Below, piece after piece: positions 17,718-26,259 of a stretch of 35,653 bases of DNA (its first letter is position 1; each line of letters starts with the position of its first letter). The position numbers were made by a program, and so were the translations under genes. Below the pieces are notes generated by a model. That model was given only the letters and a program-made list of their open reading frames with translations, had not been told where the DNA came from and ran no database searches. The stretch comes from an uncultured Clostridia bacterium (GTDB taxonomy: Bacteria > Bacillota > Clostridia > TANB77 > CAG-465): assembly GCA_947584535.1 (NCBI GenBank), contig CANPWO010000010.1, positions 1 through 35,653 on the forward strand, given 5' to 3'.

Positions 17718-17746
17718 ATTTTAACATAGAAATATTAAAAAATCAA
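17718..17746 (-). promoter_or_regulatory. Promoter of the GtrII-CotH-VTC-DUF4956 operon
   Basis: TTGATT (17741-17746), 17 bases, then TAAAAT (17718-17723) on the minus strand. It is back to back with the plus-strand promoter 21 bases away. Confidence 0.55.
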
Positions 17747-17767
17747 CATAATAAATTAAATTATCTC

Positions 17768-17796
17768 TTGACCAAAAAAAATAAATATTGTATACT
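17768..17796 (+). promoter_or_regulatory. Promoter of the plus-strand GtrII-like gene
   Basis: TTGACC (17768-17773), 17 bases, then TATACT (17791-17796). AAGGAG at 17810-17815 and the ATG at 17824 follow. Confidence 0.75.
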
Positions 17797-17823
17797 TAAT
17801 ACATAATTTAAGGAGAGCATATT

Positions 17824-19311
17824 ATGTTAGAAATAATAAAAAAAAATCATAAAAAAATATTGTTTTCTATAATCTATGGAATCTTAGCATATAGCCTGTA
17901 TTTTCAAGCCCATTATGTGCACGATTCATATAGAATATATAATTTTGGTTTTTTTCAAAATCTATCAGGATTTTGGACACAAGGAAGGCCCATATGTATG
18001 TGGTTTAATATGTTATTTAACTTTTTAAAAATTTCCCCAAGAATCGGACAAATAATATCAGTATTTTTAGTAATAGTATTTATGGCTTTATCCACAAATA
18101 TTGTTTATAATTTAATTATTAAAAGAATCTCAAGTGACTCCAAATTAAATACTGCCATTTTTATATTAACTAATTGCCTATTTTTTAATGTTTATATAAC
18201 TGAATGGATGGTGTTTTTTGAGGGATGCGTTTTTGCCTTTGGTTGTTTCCTTTCAATACTTGGAGCATATTACATAATTGAATTAAAACAGACTCCAAAA
18301 AAAATATTCATTTCATCAATATTATTTATAATATCTATTTTCTGCTATCAAGCAGTTGTGGCAATGGCTGGTACATTAATAATAGCATTTACAATATATG
18401 ATAATAAAGATAAAAATATATTACAAATAATAAAAAAGATACTTATTAATATGATACCATATATTATAGCTTTAGTTGCAAATTTTATATTTATAAAAAT
18501 AATAAATATAAATAATTCTTCAGATATTAGACTTTCTGGTAATGTAAACATTTTATACAATATATTTTTCGTTATAAAGCAAATAAAATGGTGTATTATA
18601 GATATGTTTAATTATCCTACAAAATACATAATAGCCTTGGCAATTACCATTATATCTATATTTTATATTATTAAAGTATTTAAAAATAAAGATGAAAACA
18701 AAATAACGGTATTATATACATTAGTAACACTATTTTCACTATGGTTTTTAAGTATATTACCAATTATGGCAATGCCTAGCAATAGCATATACTTTATACC
18801 AAGAAGTGTGCCATATTTAGCCTCTTTCCTACCACTTTTATTAATTGTTATATATTTATTTAATAACAAATTAATAATAAAATATGAAAAATATATTTAT
18901 ATAACATCAATTATATTTATACTATTTTCAACACTTTGTATCATTAGAATTACATCTGAGTGTTTAAAGAACAATGTTCAAGATATACATATTGCAAAAA
19001 ATATTCAAAATGAAATTGATAATTACGAATCAAGCACTGGCAAAACTATAGATAAAATAATTTTATTACCAGATAAAATACTTTCTACTTCTGAAGGAAA
19101 TATTACTCAATATAGCGATAATTCAGTTAGAGCATTTTCCGCTGATTATGCTACAAAAGAAATAATGTATTTTGCAAATAAAAGATTATACGATGTTACC
19201 GAAGGTACATTAGATGAAAAAGAAAAAATATTTGGGCAAAAAGAATATGATTGTTTTGATTATGAGCAACTAAAATTTGATGAAAATATTTTATATATGG
19301 TAAAATATTAA
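17824..19311 (+). CDS. GtrII-like polytopic membrane glucosyltransferase (only plus-strand gene)
   Basis: This 495-residue membrane protein has about ten hydrophobic segments and the GtrII (PF14264) layout. It has an early loop with His/Asp residues (AHYVHDSYRIYNFG, residues about 29-42), a GFWTQGRPICMWFN segment, and a C-terminal soluble domain with EIDNYESSTGKTIDKIILL and the ending LKFDENILYMVKY. That C-terminal domain is clearly related to those of the 501-residue and 729-residue proteins nearby. It is transcribed away from the 501-residue paralogue from its own promoter and ends at a strong terminator, so it is a single-gene unit. It probably adds a different sugar or linkage to the same surface polymer (inference). 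Confidence 0.83.
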   Translation: MLEIIKKNHKKILFSIIYGILAYSLYFQAHYVHDSYRIYNFGFFQNLSGFWTQGRPICMWFNMLFNFLKISPRIGQIISVFLVIVFMALSTNIVYNLIIKRISSDSKLNTAIFILTNCLFFNVYITEWMVFFEGCVFAFGCFLSILGAYYIIELKQTPKKIFISSILFIISIFCYQAVVAMAGTLIIAFTIYDNKDKNILQIIKKILINMIPYIIALVANFIFIKIININNSSDIRLSGNVNILYNIFFVIKQIKWCIIDMFNYPTKYIIALAITIISIFYIIKVFKNKDENKITVLYTLVTLFSLWFLSILPIMAMPSNSIYFIPRSVPYLASFLPLLLIVIYLFNNKLIIKYEKYIYITSIIFILFSTLCIIRITSECLKNNVQDIHIAKNIQNEIDNYESSTGKTIDKIILLPDKILSTSEGNITQYSDNSVRAFSADYATKEIMYFANKRLYDVTEGTLDEKEKIFGQKEYDCFDYEQLKFDENILYMVKY

Positions 19312-19323
19312 TATAAAATAATA

Positions 19324-19373
19324 AAGGAACTATACATCAAGATATAAAAATTTGTATAGTTCCTTATTTTTAT
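19324..19373 (+). terminator. Rho-independent terminator, serving convergent genes
   Basis: A perfect 13-bp stem (19324-19336 with 19353-19365) starting AAGGAACTATACA is followed by ATTTTTAT on the plus strand. It ends the plus-strand gene and lies against the end of the convergent GtrB-like gene at 19370. Confidence 0.85.
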
Positions 19374-20314
19374 CTGTTTTCTATATTTATAGTTTTATCA
19401 ATTATATATTCAGGTCTTTTTTTACTCTCATCATATATTCTTGCAATATATTCTGAAATTAACCATATTGATAATAATTGAACACCTGCAAAAAAAGTTA
19501 TTGCAACTATAATAGAAGTCCATCCTGCTGTAAGTCCATTAAACTTAAATATATAAGCTAAAATTGCATATACAAGTAATATAAATGAAATTATAATTGA
19601 AAATATACCTATTCCACCTACTAATTTTAATGGCTTACTAGAAAAACTAATTATACCATCGGATGCAAGTTTTAACATTTTCTTTAAAGGATATTTTGTT
19701 TCACCTGCAAATCTTTCTTGCCTTTCATATTCATAAGCATATTGTTTAAAGCCTACCCAACTAAATAAGCCTCTTAAAAATTTATTATGCTCAGGTAAAG
19801 AATTAATTACATCAATAACTTTTCTATCAACTAATCTAAAATCACCTGTATCCTTAGGAATCTTTACATCTGAAAGCATATTTAATGTTTGGTAAAACAT
19901 TTTTGCAGTCATTAGCTTAAATGCTGATTCTCCCTTTCTAGTTTTTCTTTTTCCGTATATAACTTCATTTCCTTCTTCCCATAAGTTAAGCATATCTGGT
20001 ATTACTTCTGGTGGATCTTGTAAATCAGCATCAATAATAACAACAGCATCACCAGTAACATATTTTATTCCTGCAGTTACAGCACATTGATGTCCAAAGT
20101 TCCTTGAAAAAGAAATAACTTTAACATTCTTATCTTTTTTTGCTATTTCTTGTAATAACTCTAATGTTTTATCTTTACTCCCATCATTTACAAATATTAT
20201 CTCATAATTATAGCCTTCTATTCCTTTAAGGACAGTAATTAGTCTATTATAACATTCTTCAACAACCTTTTCTTCATAATACATTGGTACAACAACTGAT
20301 ACTTTTTTTATCAT
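19370..20314 (-). CDS. GtrB-like polyprenyl-phosphate glycosyltransferase (GT2)
   Basis: This 314-residue family 2 glycosyltransferase has a cytoplasmic GT-A domain followed by two membrane helices (about 231-253 and 263-285). This is the DPM1/GtrB layout, which transfers a sugar from a nucleotide to undecaprenyl phosphate. Visible motifs are FVNDGSKDKT at 41-50, SFSRNFGHQCA near 70, the metal-binding DADLQDPP at 95-102 and FAGETKYPLKKM near 213. It has an AGGAG ribosome site and follows two small membrane-transporter genes by 51 bases. In Shigella-phage gtr clusters GtrB works with the flippase GtrA and a serotype-specific GtrII. No GtrA is present here, and the two neighbouring DMT proteins could take that place. 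The sugar is unknown. Confidence 0.9.
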   Translation of the reverse strand: MIKKVSVVVPMYYEEKVVEECYNRLITVLKGIEGYNYEIIFVNDGSKDKTLELLQEIAKKDKNVKVISFSRNFGHQCAVTAGIKYVTGDAVVIIDADLQDPPEVIPDMLNLWEEGNEVIYGKRKTRKGESAFKLMTAKMFYQTLNMLSDVKIPKDTGDFRLVDRKVIDVINSLPEHNKFLRGLFSWVGFKQYAYEYERQERFAGETKYPLKKMLKLASDGIISFSSKPLKLVGGIGIFSIIISFILLVYAILAYIFKFNGLTAGWTSIIVAITFFAGVQLLSIWLISEYIARIYDESKKRPEYIIDKTINIENR

Positions 20315-20365
20315 AATATATTCTCCTTTTTTAGCTAATAGTAAATTAATATAAATTATCTATAC

Positions 20366-20749
20366 TTATTCATTTATCAACTCATTTTTTAAATTCTTAT
20401 TTTTTAAATTCATTATTATAATTCCTAAAATAACAATAATTGCTCCAATTATTCCTTTAACTTTTATTTGTTCATTAAATATAACAAAGCCTGAAATCAA
20501 AGTAATAACTTGAACAAGTCCAGAACTTATTGGCATAATATAGCTTAAATCAAACTTTACTATTATATTAGTAAATAATAAAAAACTTAATATATATGAT
20601 ATAAAACCAATTAAACTTATTAAGTTCATAGAAAAAATAAAAGAATCATTTTCAAATTCTAGACTTCCTGTATTACCACCAAATTTAAGTAAAACTAAAC
20701 CTGCAATATAAAGTACTATATAAAAAATAACTAAAATATATTTTTTCAT
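20366..20749 (-). CDS. Small DMT/SMR-type membrane protein (ArnE/ArnF-like), second of a pair
   Basis: This 127-residue protein has four hydrophobic helices and is typical in size for small multidrug-resistance-like or half-EamA proteins. Conserved features include GLVLLKFGGN near residue 17, FDLSYIMPISSGLVQVITLISGF in the third helix region and the ending GIIGAIIVILGIIIMNL. It shares most of these with the protein encoded just upstream (20758-21105), so the two arose by duplication and may form an asymmetric dimer. ArnE and ArnF form such a pair and flip undecaprenyl-phosphate-aminoarabinose. With a GtrB-like enzyme next door, flipping of an undecaprenyl-phosphate sugar is the best guess (inference). 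The start is fixed by TAGGAGG four bases upstream. Confidence 0.8.
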   Translation of the reverse strand: MKKYILVIFYIVLYIAGLVLLKFGGNTGSLEFENDSFIFSMNLISLIGFISYILSFLLFTNIIVKFDLSYIMPISSGLVQVITLISGFVIFNEQIKVKGIIGAIIVILGIIIMNLKNKNLKNELINE

Positions 20750-20757
20750 ACTGCCTC

Positions 20758-21105
20758 CTAAATATTCATAACAAATATCCCTATAATAATAAGGCTTGCA
20801 CCTATTATTGACGTTTTATTAATTTTTTCTTTAAAGAACATATTTGCAATAACTAAAGTAGCTATTTGTACTATACCTGTTACAATAGGCATAATATAAC
20901 TTAAATCAAACATAACTACAATTTTAGTAAATAATAAAAAGCTACACAAATAACATACAAAGCCTAACGCGCTAATAGGGCTCATTGATAAGTCAATTTC
21001 TTTTTTATTAATTTTTATTTTTCCAGGATTTCCACCTTTTTTCATAAGTACTAAACCAGAAAGGGTTAATACTAAATAAATACATACTAAAAAATATTTT
21101 AACAT
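20758..21105 (-). CDS. Small DMT/SMR-type membrane protein (ArnE/ArnF-like), first of a pair
   Basis: This 115-residue four-helix membrane protein is a paralogue of the next gene, 8 bases downstream. Shared marks are GLVLMKKGGNPG near residue 17, a FDLSYIMPIVTGIVQIATLV stretch in the third helix region and the ending IIGASLIIIGIFVMNI. The start at 21105 (MLKYFLVCIYLV) aligns with the start of the partner protein and lies 11 bases after AAAGGA. The ATG four codons earlier touches the ribosome site and is unlikely. The proposed role is as one half of a lipid-linked sugar flippase serving the GtrB-like enzyme at the end of this three-gene unit. Its family also contains drug exporters, so the role is inferred from context. 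Confidence 0.78.
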   Translation of the reverse strand: MLKYFLVCIYLVLTLSGLVLMKKGGNPGKIKINKKEIDLSMSPISALGFVCYLCSFLLFTKIVVMFDLSYIMPIVTGIVQIATLVIANMFFKEKINKTSIIGASLIIIGIFVMNI

Positions 21106-21626
21106 ATTAATTTTCATCCTTTACAATTTTATATCAATTTTAAGTTTACCAATTATAAATCTACATAATTTTAAAAAAATACTTAGAATATGTAGTACAT
21201 ATACTCATTTAGTTATTATTTTTAATTAAAACTTTCATAATATAAATAGTCTATACATAAAAGAAATGCGTAAATGTAAGAATGCAAAAAAATCTATTAC
21301 AGAAGAAGTATATTTTTATTATCAAAATTATTATTACTTCATTTATAATATACTTGTGTTATATATAAGGGAATCATTTACTATCATTATTTCTACATTT
21401 TTTATATTTTTTTATTTCATTTATTACTTTAACTATATTTTGCTCTTGATTATATGCAGATATTACAAATGTAATATATTCTTTAATCATTTATTTAACC
21501 TTTTTTGACACTACTATTATACTATACTTTTGTAAAAAATCCATAGAATTAATAATAAAATATTACATTAAAACAATCTTTGTGTATAATTTATACAAGA
21601 AAAGCATTTCAAAAAGAAACACTTTT
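21106..21626 (-). other. AT-rich intergenic region (521 bp)
   Basis: It contains the terminator of the CsbB-like gene at its right end and, near 21201, a short palindrome (TATGTA-G-TACATA) that could be an operator for the small-transporter unit. A plus-strand frame of 80 codons (21266-21508) lacks a ribosome site and looks random. No clear promoter was found for the minus-strand genes. Confidence 0.45.
21592..21624 (-). terminator. Rho-independent terminator after the CsbB-like gene
   Basis: A 9-bp stem (21602-21610 with 21616-21624) includes two G-U pairs and a UUUUU loop, and is followed by UUUCUUG on the minus strand. It lies two bases after the stop at 21627. Confidence 0.6.
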
Positions 21627-22556
21627 TTAATTTTTCTCTTTTATTATATATATAGGTCTTTTTTTCACCTCTAAATATGTTTTTGACAAGTAATGACCTA
21701 TAACCCCAAGAGAAAATAGTTGTACTCCACTAACAAAAAATATTATACACACAAGTGATGGCCAACCACCAGTTGGATCACCAAATGCGATAGTTTTAAC
21801 TATTATTACTATTATTAATATAAAAGCAACAAAACAAAAGAATAATCCAATAAATGAAGATATAACTAGTGGAACTGTAGAAAATGCAGTTATTCCTTCA
21901 ATAGCATACTTAAATAATTTCCAAAAAGACCATTTACTCTCACCTGCAACTCTTTCTATATTTTCATACTCAAGCCATTTAGTATTAAATCCAACAAAAC
22001 TCCAAAGTCCTTTAGAATATCTATTATACTCACCTAATTCTAATATTGCATCTACCACTTGTCTTGACATTAAGCGATAATCTCTTGCTCCATCAACCAT
22101 TTCAATGTTAGACATTCTATTTATTATCTTGTAAAATAATCTTGCAAAAAAACTTCTAATTGGTGGTTCTCCCTTTCTAGAAACACGTCTTGTACCAACA
22201 GCATCATATCCTTCACTTTTGATTATATCATACATTTCTTTTAACATTGAAGGTGGATCCTGTAAATCTGCATCCATTAATGTAACATAATCTCCACTGC
22301 TTTCTTTTAAACCAGCATACATAGCAGCCTCTTTACCAAAGTTTCTTGAAAAAGAAATATACCTTATTTTTTTATCTTTTCTACTTAATTCTTTAATAAT
22401 ATTCAAAGTATTATCTTTTGAGCCGTCATTTACAAATATATATTCAAATTCTACATTTTTAAAGTCTTTTTTTACTATATTTTCTATTTCATTATAAAAT
22501 AAAGGTAAAGATCTTTCTTCGTTATAACATGAAACTATAATTGATATTTTATCCAT
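21627..22556 (-). CDS. CsbB/GtrB-like polyprenyl-phosphate glycosyltransferase (GT2)
   Basis: This 309-residue GT2 enzyme has the same layout as the one at 19370: FVNDGSKDNT at 41-50, SFSRNFGKEAA near 70, DADLQDPP at 95-102, AGESKWSFWKLFKYA near 213, then two C-terminal membrane helices. It is predicted to load a sugar on undecaprenyl phosphate at the inner face of the membrane. Its partner is probably the YfhO gene directly upstream, 78 bases away. In Bacillus subtilis CsbB and YfhO together with GtcA decorate lipoteichoic acid with N-acetylglucosamine. The start ATG at 22556 has GAAAGGA upstream and a strong terminator follows. The sugar is not determined. If YfhO is really broken, this enzyme may have lost its acceptor transferase. 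Confidence 0.9.
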   Translation of the reverse strand: MDKISIIVSCYNEERSLPLFYNEIENIVKKDFKNVEFEYIFVNDGSKDNTLNIIKELSRKDKKIRYISFSRNFGKEAAMYAGLKESSGDYVTLMDADLQDPPSMLKEMYDIIKSEGYDAVGTRRVSRKGEPPIRSFFARLFYKIINRMSNIEMVDGARDYRLMSRQVVDAILELGEYNRYSKGLWSFVGFNTKWLEYENIERVAGESKWSFWKLFKYAIEGITAFSTVPLVISSFIGLFFCFVAFILIIVIIVKTIAFGDPTGGWPSLVCIIFFVSGVQLFSLGVIGHYLSKTYLEVKKRPIYIIKEKN

Positions 22557-22634
22557 AATTAATTCCTTTCAAATTATATGATATCATAAAAATAGTATAA
22601 TATCAATATTTTAACATAAATTAAATAATTGACT

Positions 22635-24038
22635 TTAGTATTTATTTTTATATCTTTTTATGAATAAATATACTATAATAATAAATAAAGTTCCAGTACT
22701 AGTAGTTATTCCTATGAAAAATCCCCTTGGATAATACTTTAGCTCAACTATATTTTCACCTTTTTCTAATTCTATTCCAAGTAATGAATCTGCTATTAAA
22801 ATAGGTTCTTTATTTTTTCCGTTTACTTTTACTTGCCATCCTTTGTCAAAAATTATAGAAGTATATAATATATTATTATCTTTTATATTTATTCTACCTT
22901 TTATATAATCAATATTATTTTTTTCAATATCTAACTTTGGACATGAATTAAGAATATTAAATATTTTTTCATACGCATCTTTATTAAAGCTAATAAAAGA
23001 AAATTTAAACCATTTACAATTATTTTTTAATTTTATTTGTATAGAATGTTGGCCCTTTGGTAAATATAAATGATTGTACTGATTAGTTTCTGATATTGTA
23101 TAGTCAATTAAATTACCTAATTTAATATCTACATTATCCATACTATAAAAATTTCCTATATAAGAAAAATACATATCGGTTAATGAATTAACTTTTATTG
23201 ATATTGTTCCATATTTAGACTTATCTTTTATTATATAATGATTATTATATTGATCATATTCGATATTATCTAAATCAATACTATATTTGTCACTATTTAA
23301 AGTTGAAAATACATCTAAATCAGTATTAGACATTACTTTTAACAAACTGTTTTGATTATATAATGTATTTATATTATTTTCTTGCTGATAATCTAAAACA
23401 TTTTTATTAACAGCAATTCCAAGAGGAAGATAATATTTATTTTCATATACACGTATATTTCCAATTTTATCGATTAAGTTATAAGCATAGTTTTCTTGAT
23501 TTTTAGTCTCGTTATTTAAATTATCAAACATCATATAGTACTTGATACCTAGAAGAGTTGACATAGGAATACTCGTATTAGTTTGATTTTCTTGTACAAG
23601 ATTATTTCTAATCCCAAAATTTGTTAAAAATTTTTTATTTTCTTTTCCTGAAGTTGAACTATAATGATGCATACTTGCATAATTATACAACATTGAATCA
23701 TTAACCGTACGATAAGTATCCATTTCCATTCTATAGAAATTAGTATTATCACTTTTATATTTTTCTACAACAGGTTTATTTTCTTGATATGAATTTATAA
23801 AACTTTCACGTGTAATATTTCCAAGTTGTCTAACAACTAATATACCATTTAATGTTATTTCAATAAATACAAAAAATCCTATTATATAAATTAATATCTT
23901 TCTATTTAATTTTTTATATAATAATAACATTATTGTATCTAACATAATAAACATTATGGTAATAATAATTTTTTTAGTAGATATATAGTCATATTCAAAC
24001 TTATCAATTATAACAAAAAAACATATAAGTATTATCAT
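22635..24038 (-). CDS. YfhO family membrane protein, C-terminal part (3 of 3) of a split gene
   Basis: This frame of 467 codons encodes the C-terminal half of a YfhO protein (PF09586): a few membrane helices, a large extracellular beta-rich domain (from RTVNDSMLYNYASMHHYSS to GWQVKVNGKNKEPILI) and a last membrane helix (FFIGITTSTGTLFIIIVYLF). The motif FDKGWQVKVNGK and the closing LEKGENIVELKYYPRG are typical of YfhO ends. The ATG at 24038 overlaps the TGA of the preceding frame (ATGA) but has no ribosome site. The split falls within a helix region where YfhO is normally continuous. It is either made by coupled reinitiation or is part of a frameshifted gene missing one base. Its role would be transfer of a lipid-linked sugar to a wall polymer outside the cell. 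Confidence 0.75.
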   Translation of the reverse strand: MIILICFFVIIDKFEYDYISTKKIIITIMFIMLDTIMLLLYKKLNRKILIYIIGFFVFIEITLNGILVVRQLGNITRESFINSYQENKPVVEKYKSDNTNFYRMEMDTYRTVNDSMLYNYASMHHYSSTSGKENKKFLTNFGIRNNLVQENQTNTSIPMSTLLGIKYYMMFDNLNNETKNQENYAYNLIDKIGNIRVYENKYYLPLGIAVNKNVLDYQQENNINTLYNQNSLLKVMSNTDLDVFSTLNSDKYSIDLDNIEYDQYNNHYIIKDKSKYGTISIKVNSLTDMYFSYIGNFYSMDNVDIKLGNLIDYTISETNQYNHLYLPKGQHSIQIKLKNNCKWFKFSFISFNKDAYEKIFNILNSCPKLDIEKNNIDYIKGRINIKDNNILYTSIIFDKGWQVKVNGKNKEPILIADSLLGIELEKGENIVELKYYPRGFFIGITTSTGTLFIIIVYLFIKRYKNKY

Positions 24039-24868
24039 TGAATATAATAATCAGATATTTTTACTTTATCAAAGTATTTTAACGTTCTAGCAGCCATATA
24101 TATTAATATAAAACTAAAAATAAATGAATAACGATAAGGAAAATATACAGGACTTTGTAACATATGCCATATATTATTAATTCCAATTATATTAAAAGAT
24201 ACAATTATTACTGTTAAAAGTATCATAATAGATATTTTTTCTAATAACCTAATTTTATTATTTTTAAAATAACAAATAACCAATATTAAAACAAACATAC
24301 TTACAAATATATTAGGTGGCCCATATGGCATTTCCCCTTGATTAAAACTTCCAATTGGGAACTTAGAAAATAAATCTAGTATATTTCCAAATGTATTCAT
24401 ACTAAAATTATTTGCTGATACAGATAATTTGCTTTCCATTAAGTTAATCGCCGTAGGTAATAAAATTACTGAAGCAAGTAAAATACTTATTAAACATGAT
24501 ATTATAAACATAATAATACATTTTTTATTTTCTTTTAAAAATACTTTTATTCCATAACTTTTATATCTACTTATCAATCTAAAAATAAAATATAATACAG
24601 TAAATATTCCTACCATATATCCAGTATAAAAATTAGATATTATTGTAATAAATAGAAAAAAAGTAAAAATAAAGTTTTTGTTGCATATTATTATTCTATC
24701 TACACCATATAAAACTATTGGAAGCCATATAACAGAGTCTAACCACATAATGTTACTAGAATAAACTATATTATAACCAATTAATGAATATATTATAGAT
24801 AATATAATATTAAAAACTCCATTTAATTTTAATGATTTTTTAAAAATACCGACATAGTTAAAGAGCAT
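24035..24868 (-). CDS. YfhO family membrane protein, middle part (2 of 3) of a split gene
   Basis: This frame carries the central membrane helices of YfhO, including the family's SSNIMWLDSVIWLPIVLYG and the outer loop around FSMNTFGNILDLFSKFPIGS. The ATG at 24868 has no ribosome site, and its first ten residues overlap the end of the N-terminal frame, so it is not a natural start. Homology really begins at KKSLKLNG, right after a run of six A residues (minus strand, 24836-24841). One extra A would join it to the N-terminal part exactly. A -1 slip at the TTTAAAA/AAAAAAT sequence would do the same. It ends at TGA 24035-24037, overlapping the next frame. Confidence 0.72.
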   Translation of the reverse strand: MLFNYVGIFKKSLKLNGVFNIILSIIYSLIGYNIVYSSNIMWLDSVIWLPIVLYGVDRIIICNKNFIFTFFLFITIISNFYTGYMVGIFTVLYFIFRLISRYKSYGIKVFLKENKKCIIMFIISCLISILLASVILLPTAINLMESKLSVSANNFSMNTFGNILDLFSKFPIGSFNQGEMPYGPPNIFVSMFVLILVICYFKNNKIRLLEKISIMILLTVIIVSFNIIGINNIWHMLQSPVYFPYRYSFIFSFILIYMAARTLKYFDKVKISDYYIQ

Positions 24869-25221
24869 AATGATAATTTTATAATTATTAATACTAATAT
24901 ACCTTCAGAAATATTAGCTTCTTTAAATAATAATAATATAAAATTAAAAGGGCTAGTTAAATAATATGATATTAAACCGTAAGCATTACTTCCTAAATTC
25001 ATTGCAAAATTATAAAAAGGCGATGCATTACCTAAAAATATATTTCTAATATATCCTAAAAAATATGGATATTGTGCTGACATATCATTATTAAATATAA
25101 TCATATTTCCAAAAGGGTAAATTTTATTGAAGGCAAATATACTAATAATTGCTAATATACTAATTATTATAGATAAAAAATATTCATAATTGCTTTTTAT
25201 ATAACTATATATTTTTTTCAT
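24829..25221 (-). CDS. YfhO family membrane protein, N-terminal part (1 of 3) of a split gene
   Basis: This frame encodes the first helix and the first outer loop of YfhO (YPFGNMIIFNNDMSAQYPYF), followed by the NLGSNAYGLISYYLTSPFNF segment typical of the family, and stops at TAA 24829-24831 right after the poly-A run. The start at 25221 (MKKIYSYIKSNYEYF) is 12 bases after AAAGGA; an ATG four codons earlier abuts the ribosome site. Together the three parts give about 860 residues, the normal length of YfhO, with no other gap, so only two single-base events separate this from an intact gene. It is the first gene of the YfhO-CsbB unit, after a long non-coding region. Confidence 0.75.
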   Translation of the reverse strand: MKKIYSYIKSNYEYFLSIIISILAIISIFAFNKIYPFGNMIIFNNDMSAQYPYFLGYIRNIFLGNASPFYNFAMNLGSNAYGLISYYLTSPFNFILLLFKEANISEGILVLIIIKLSLCSLTMSVFLKNH

Positions 25222-25737
25222 GTTAAATTTCATTCCTTTCTAACTTTGCTATAAAGGTACACATATATATGAAGTATTTGAAAGTGAAATATTCAACTTA
25301 TATATAATATCTATCATATACTAGTGCAGTTATTTCAATCACTCATAAGTAACCTTTTAAGACTATAAACTAATTGGTATTAGTATTAATTAAACATTCT
25401 TTAAAATTTATTATATAAATGAAATGATTTATAATAAAGTTTGTGAAGCTGACGTGCAAAAGACTTTTATAGTAACAGTTATTTGTGACTTTACATACGT
25501 AAAACCTCTAAATATTCGTAATTTTTTTTACATTTCATAATTATCTAACCAACTTTAGATATGTAATTAATTATTAAATAAACTATTTAAACAATGTTTT
25601 TCACAAATTTTAGTTTTATTTTTCATAAATATTATTCATCCTTCATATATATACAAGTTGTATATATTTAATAAATCAATTATTTTAAACAATTATTTAA
25701 ATTAAAATTAAGTTATACATAATATATAACTACTGTA

Positions 25738-25806
25738 GTTGTAACACAAAAAACATAAGTTACAACAACATGACATAAAATTATAAAATTTCTTATGTGA
25801 TATAAT
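25738..25806 (+). promoter_or_regulatory. Possible regulated plus-strand promoter in the non-coding region
   Basis: An extended -10 (TGATATAAT, 25798-25806) lies 31 bases after a dyad GTTGTAAC-N13-GTTACAAC (25738-25745 and 25759-25766). AAGG and AGGGG ribosome-like sites and a 23-codon frame (MKDIYKQKNV..., 25844-25915) follow. No good -35 is visible. It could drive a small RNA or be a relic. Confidence 0.35.
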
Positions 25807-26190
25807 TTAAAGAAGGTAATAAATTATTACAGAAAAGGGGTATATGAAAGATATATATAAACAAAAGAATGTATTAAAAAATGTGATAGTTTATCATAAG
25901 AAACTAAAGATATAAAAAATACTCATAAAAAAAATTCAAACAATTAAAAAATTAGTTTTTAAAATAAAAAAATAAAGAACTTAAATAATGCAACAAACAA
26001 AAAAGAAAAATTAATAAACAAATTGAAAAATAGAGTATAAAGTATATGGATTGTTAATGCCAAGTATAAAATTTTGAAGTTAAAAATGTACAATTTATTC
26101 ATTATACTCAATTTAATTTTTATTTATTAATTTATAAAAATTTTCATTAATGTTGATAATATGATCTACCTAATATATTATTTTAAATTG

Positions 26191-26259
26191 TTGATAGTGT
26201 AAAATAAAGTGCATAAGTTTTTGTTCTTTTAACTTACACACTTTATTATATACTATCAA
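26191..26259. repeat. Large hairpin with 29-bp arms
   Basis: The arm 26191-26219 (starts TTGATAGTGTAAAATAAAGTG) and the arm 26231-26259 match as inverted repeats at 25 of 29 positions, with an 11-base loop. Its size exceeds an ordinary terminator. It may be a palindromic repeat element, a small-RNA structure or a remnant of a mobile element. Confidence 0.6.

Noticed and set aside
21266..21508. Plus-strand frame of 80 codons, very rich in Tyr, Phe and Ile
   Set aside because: It has no ribosome site or promoter, is of random AT-rich composition and lies opposite the transcription direction of its neighbours.
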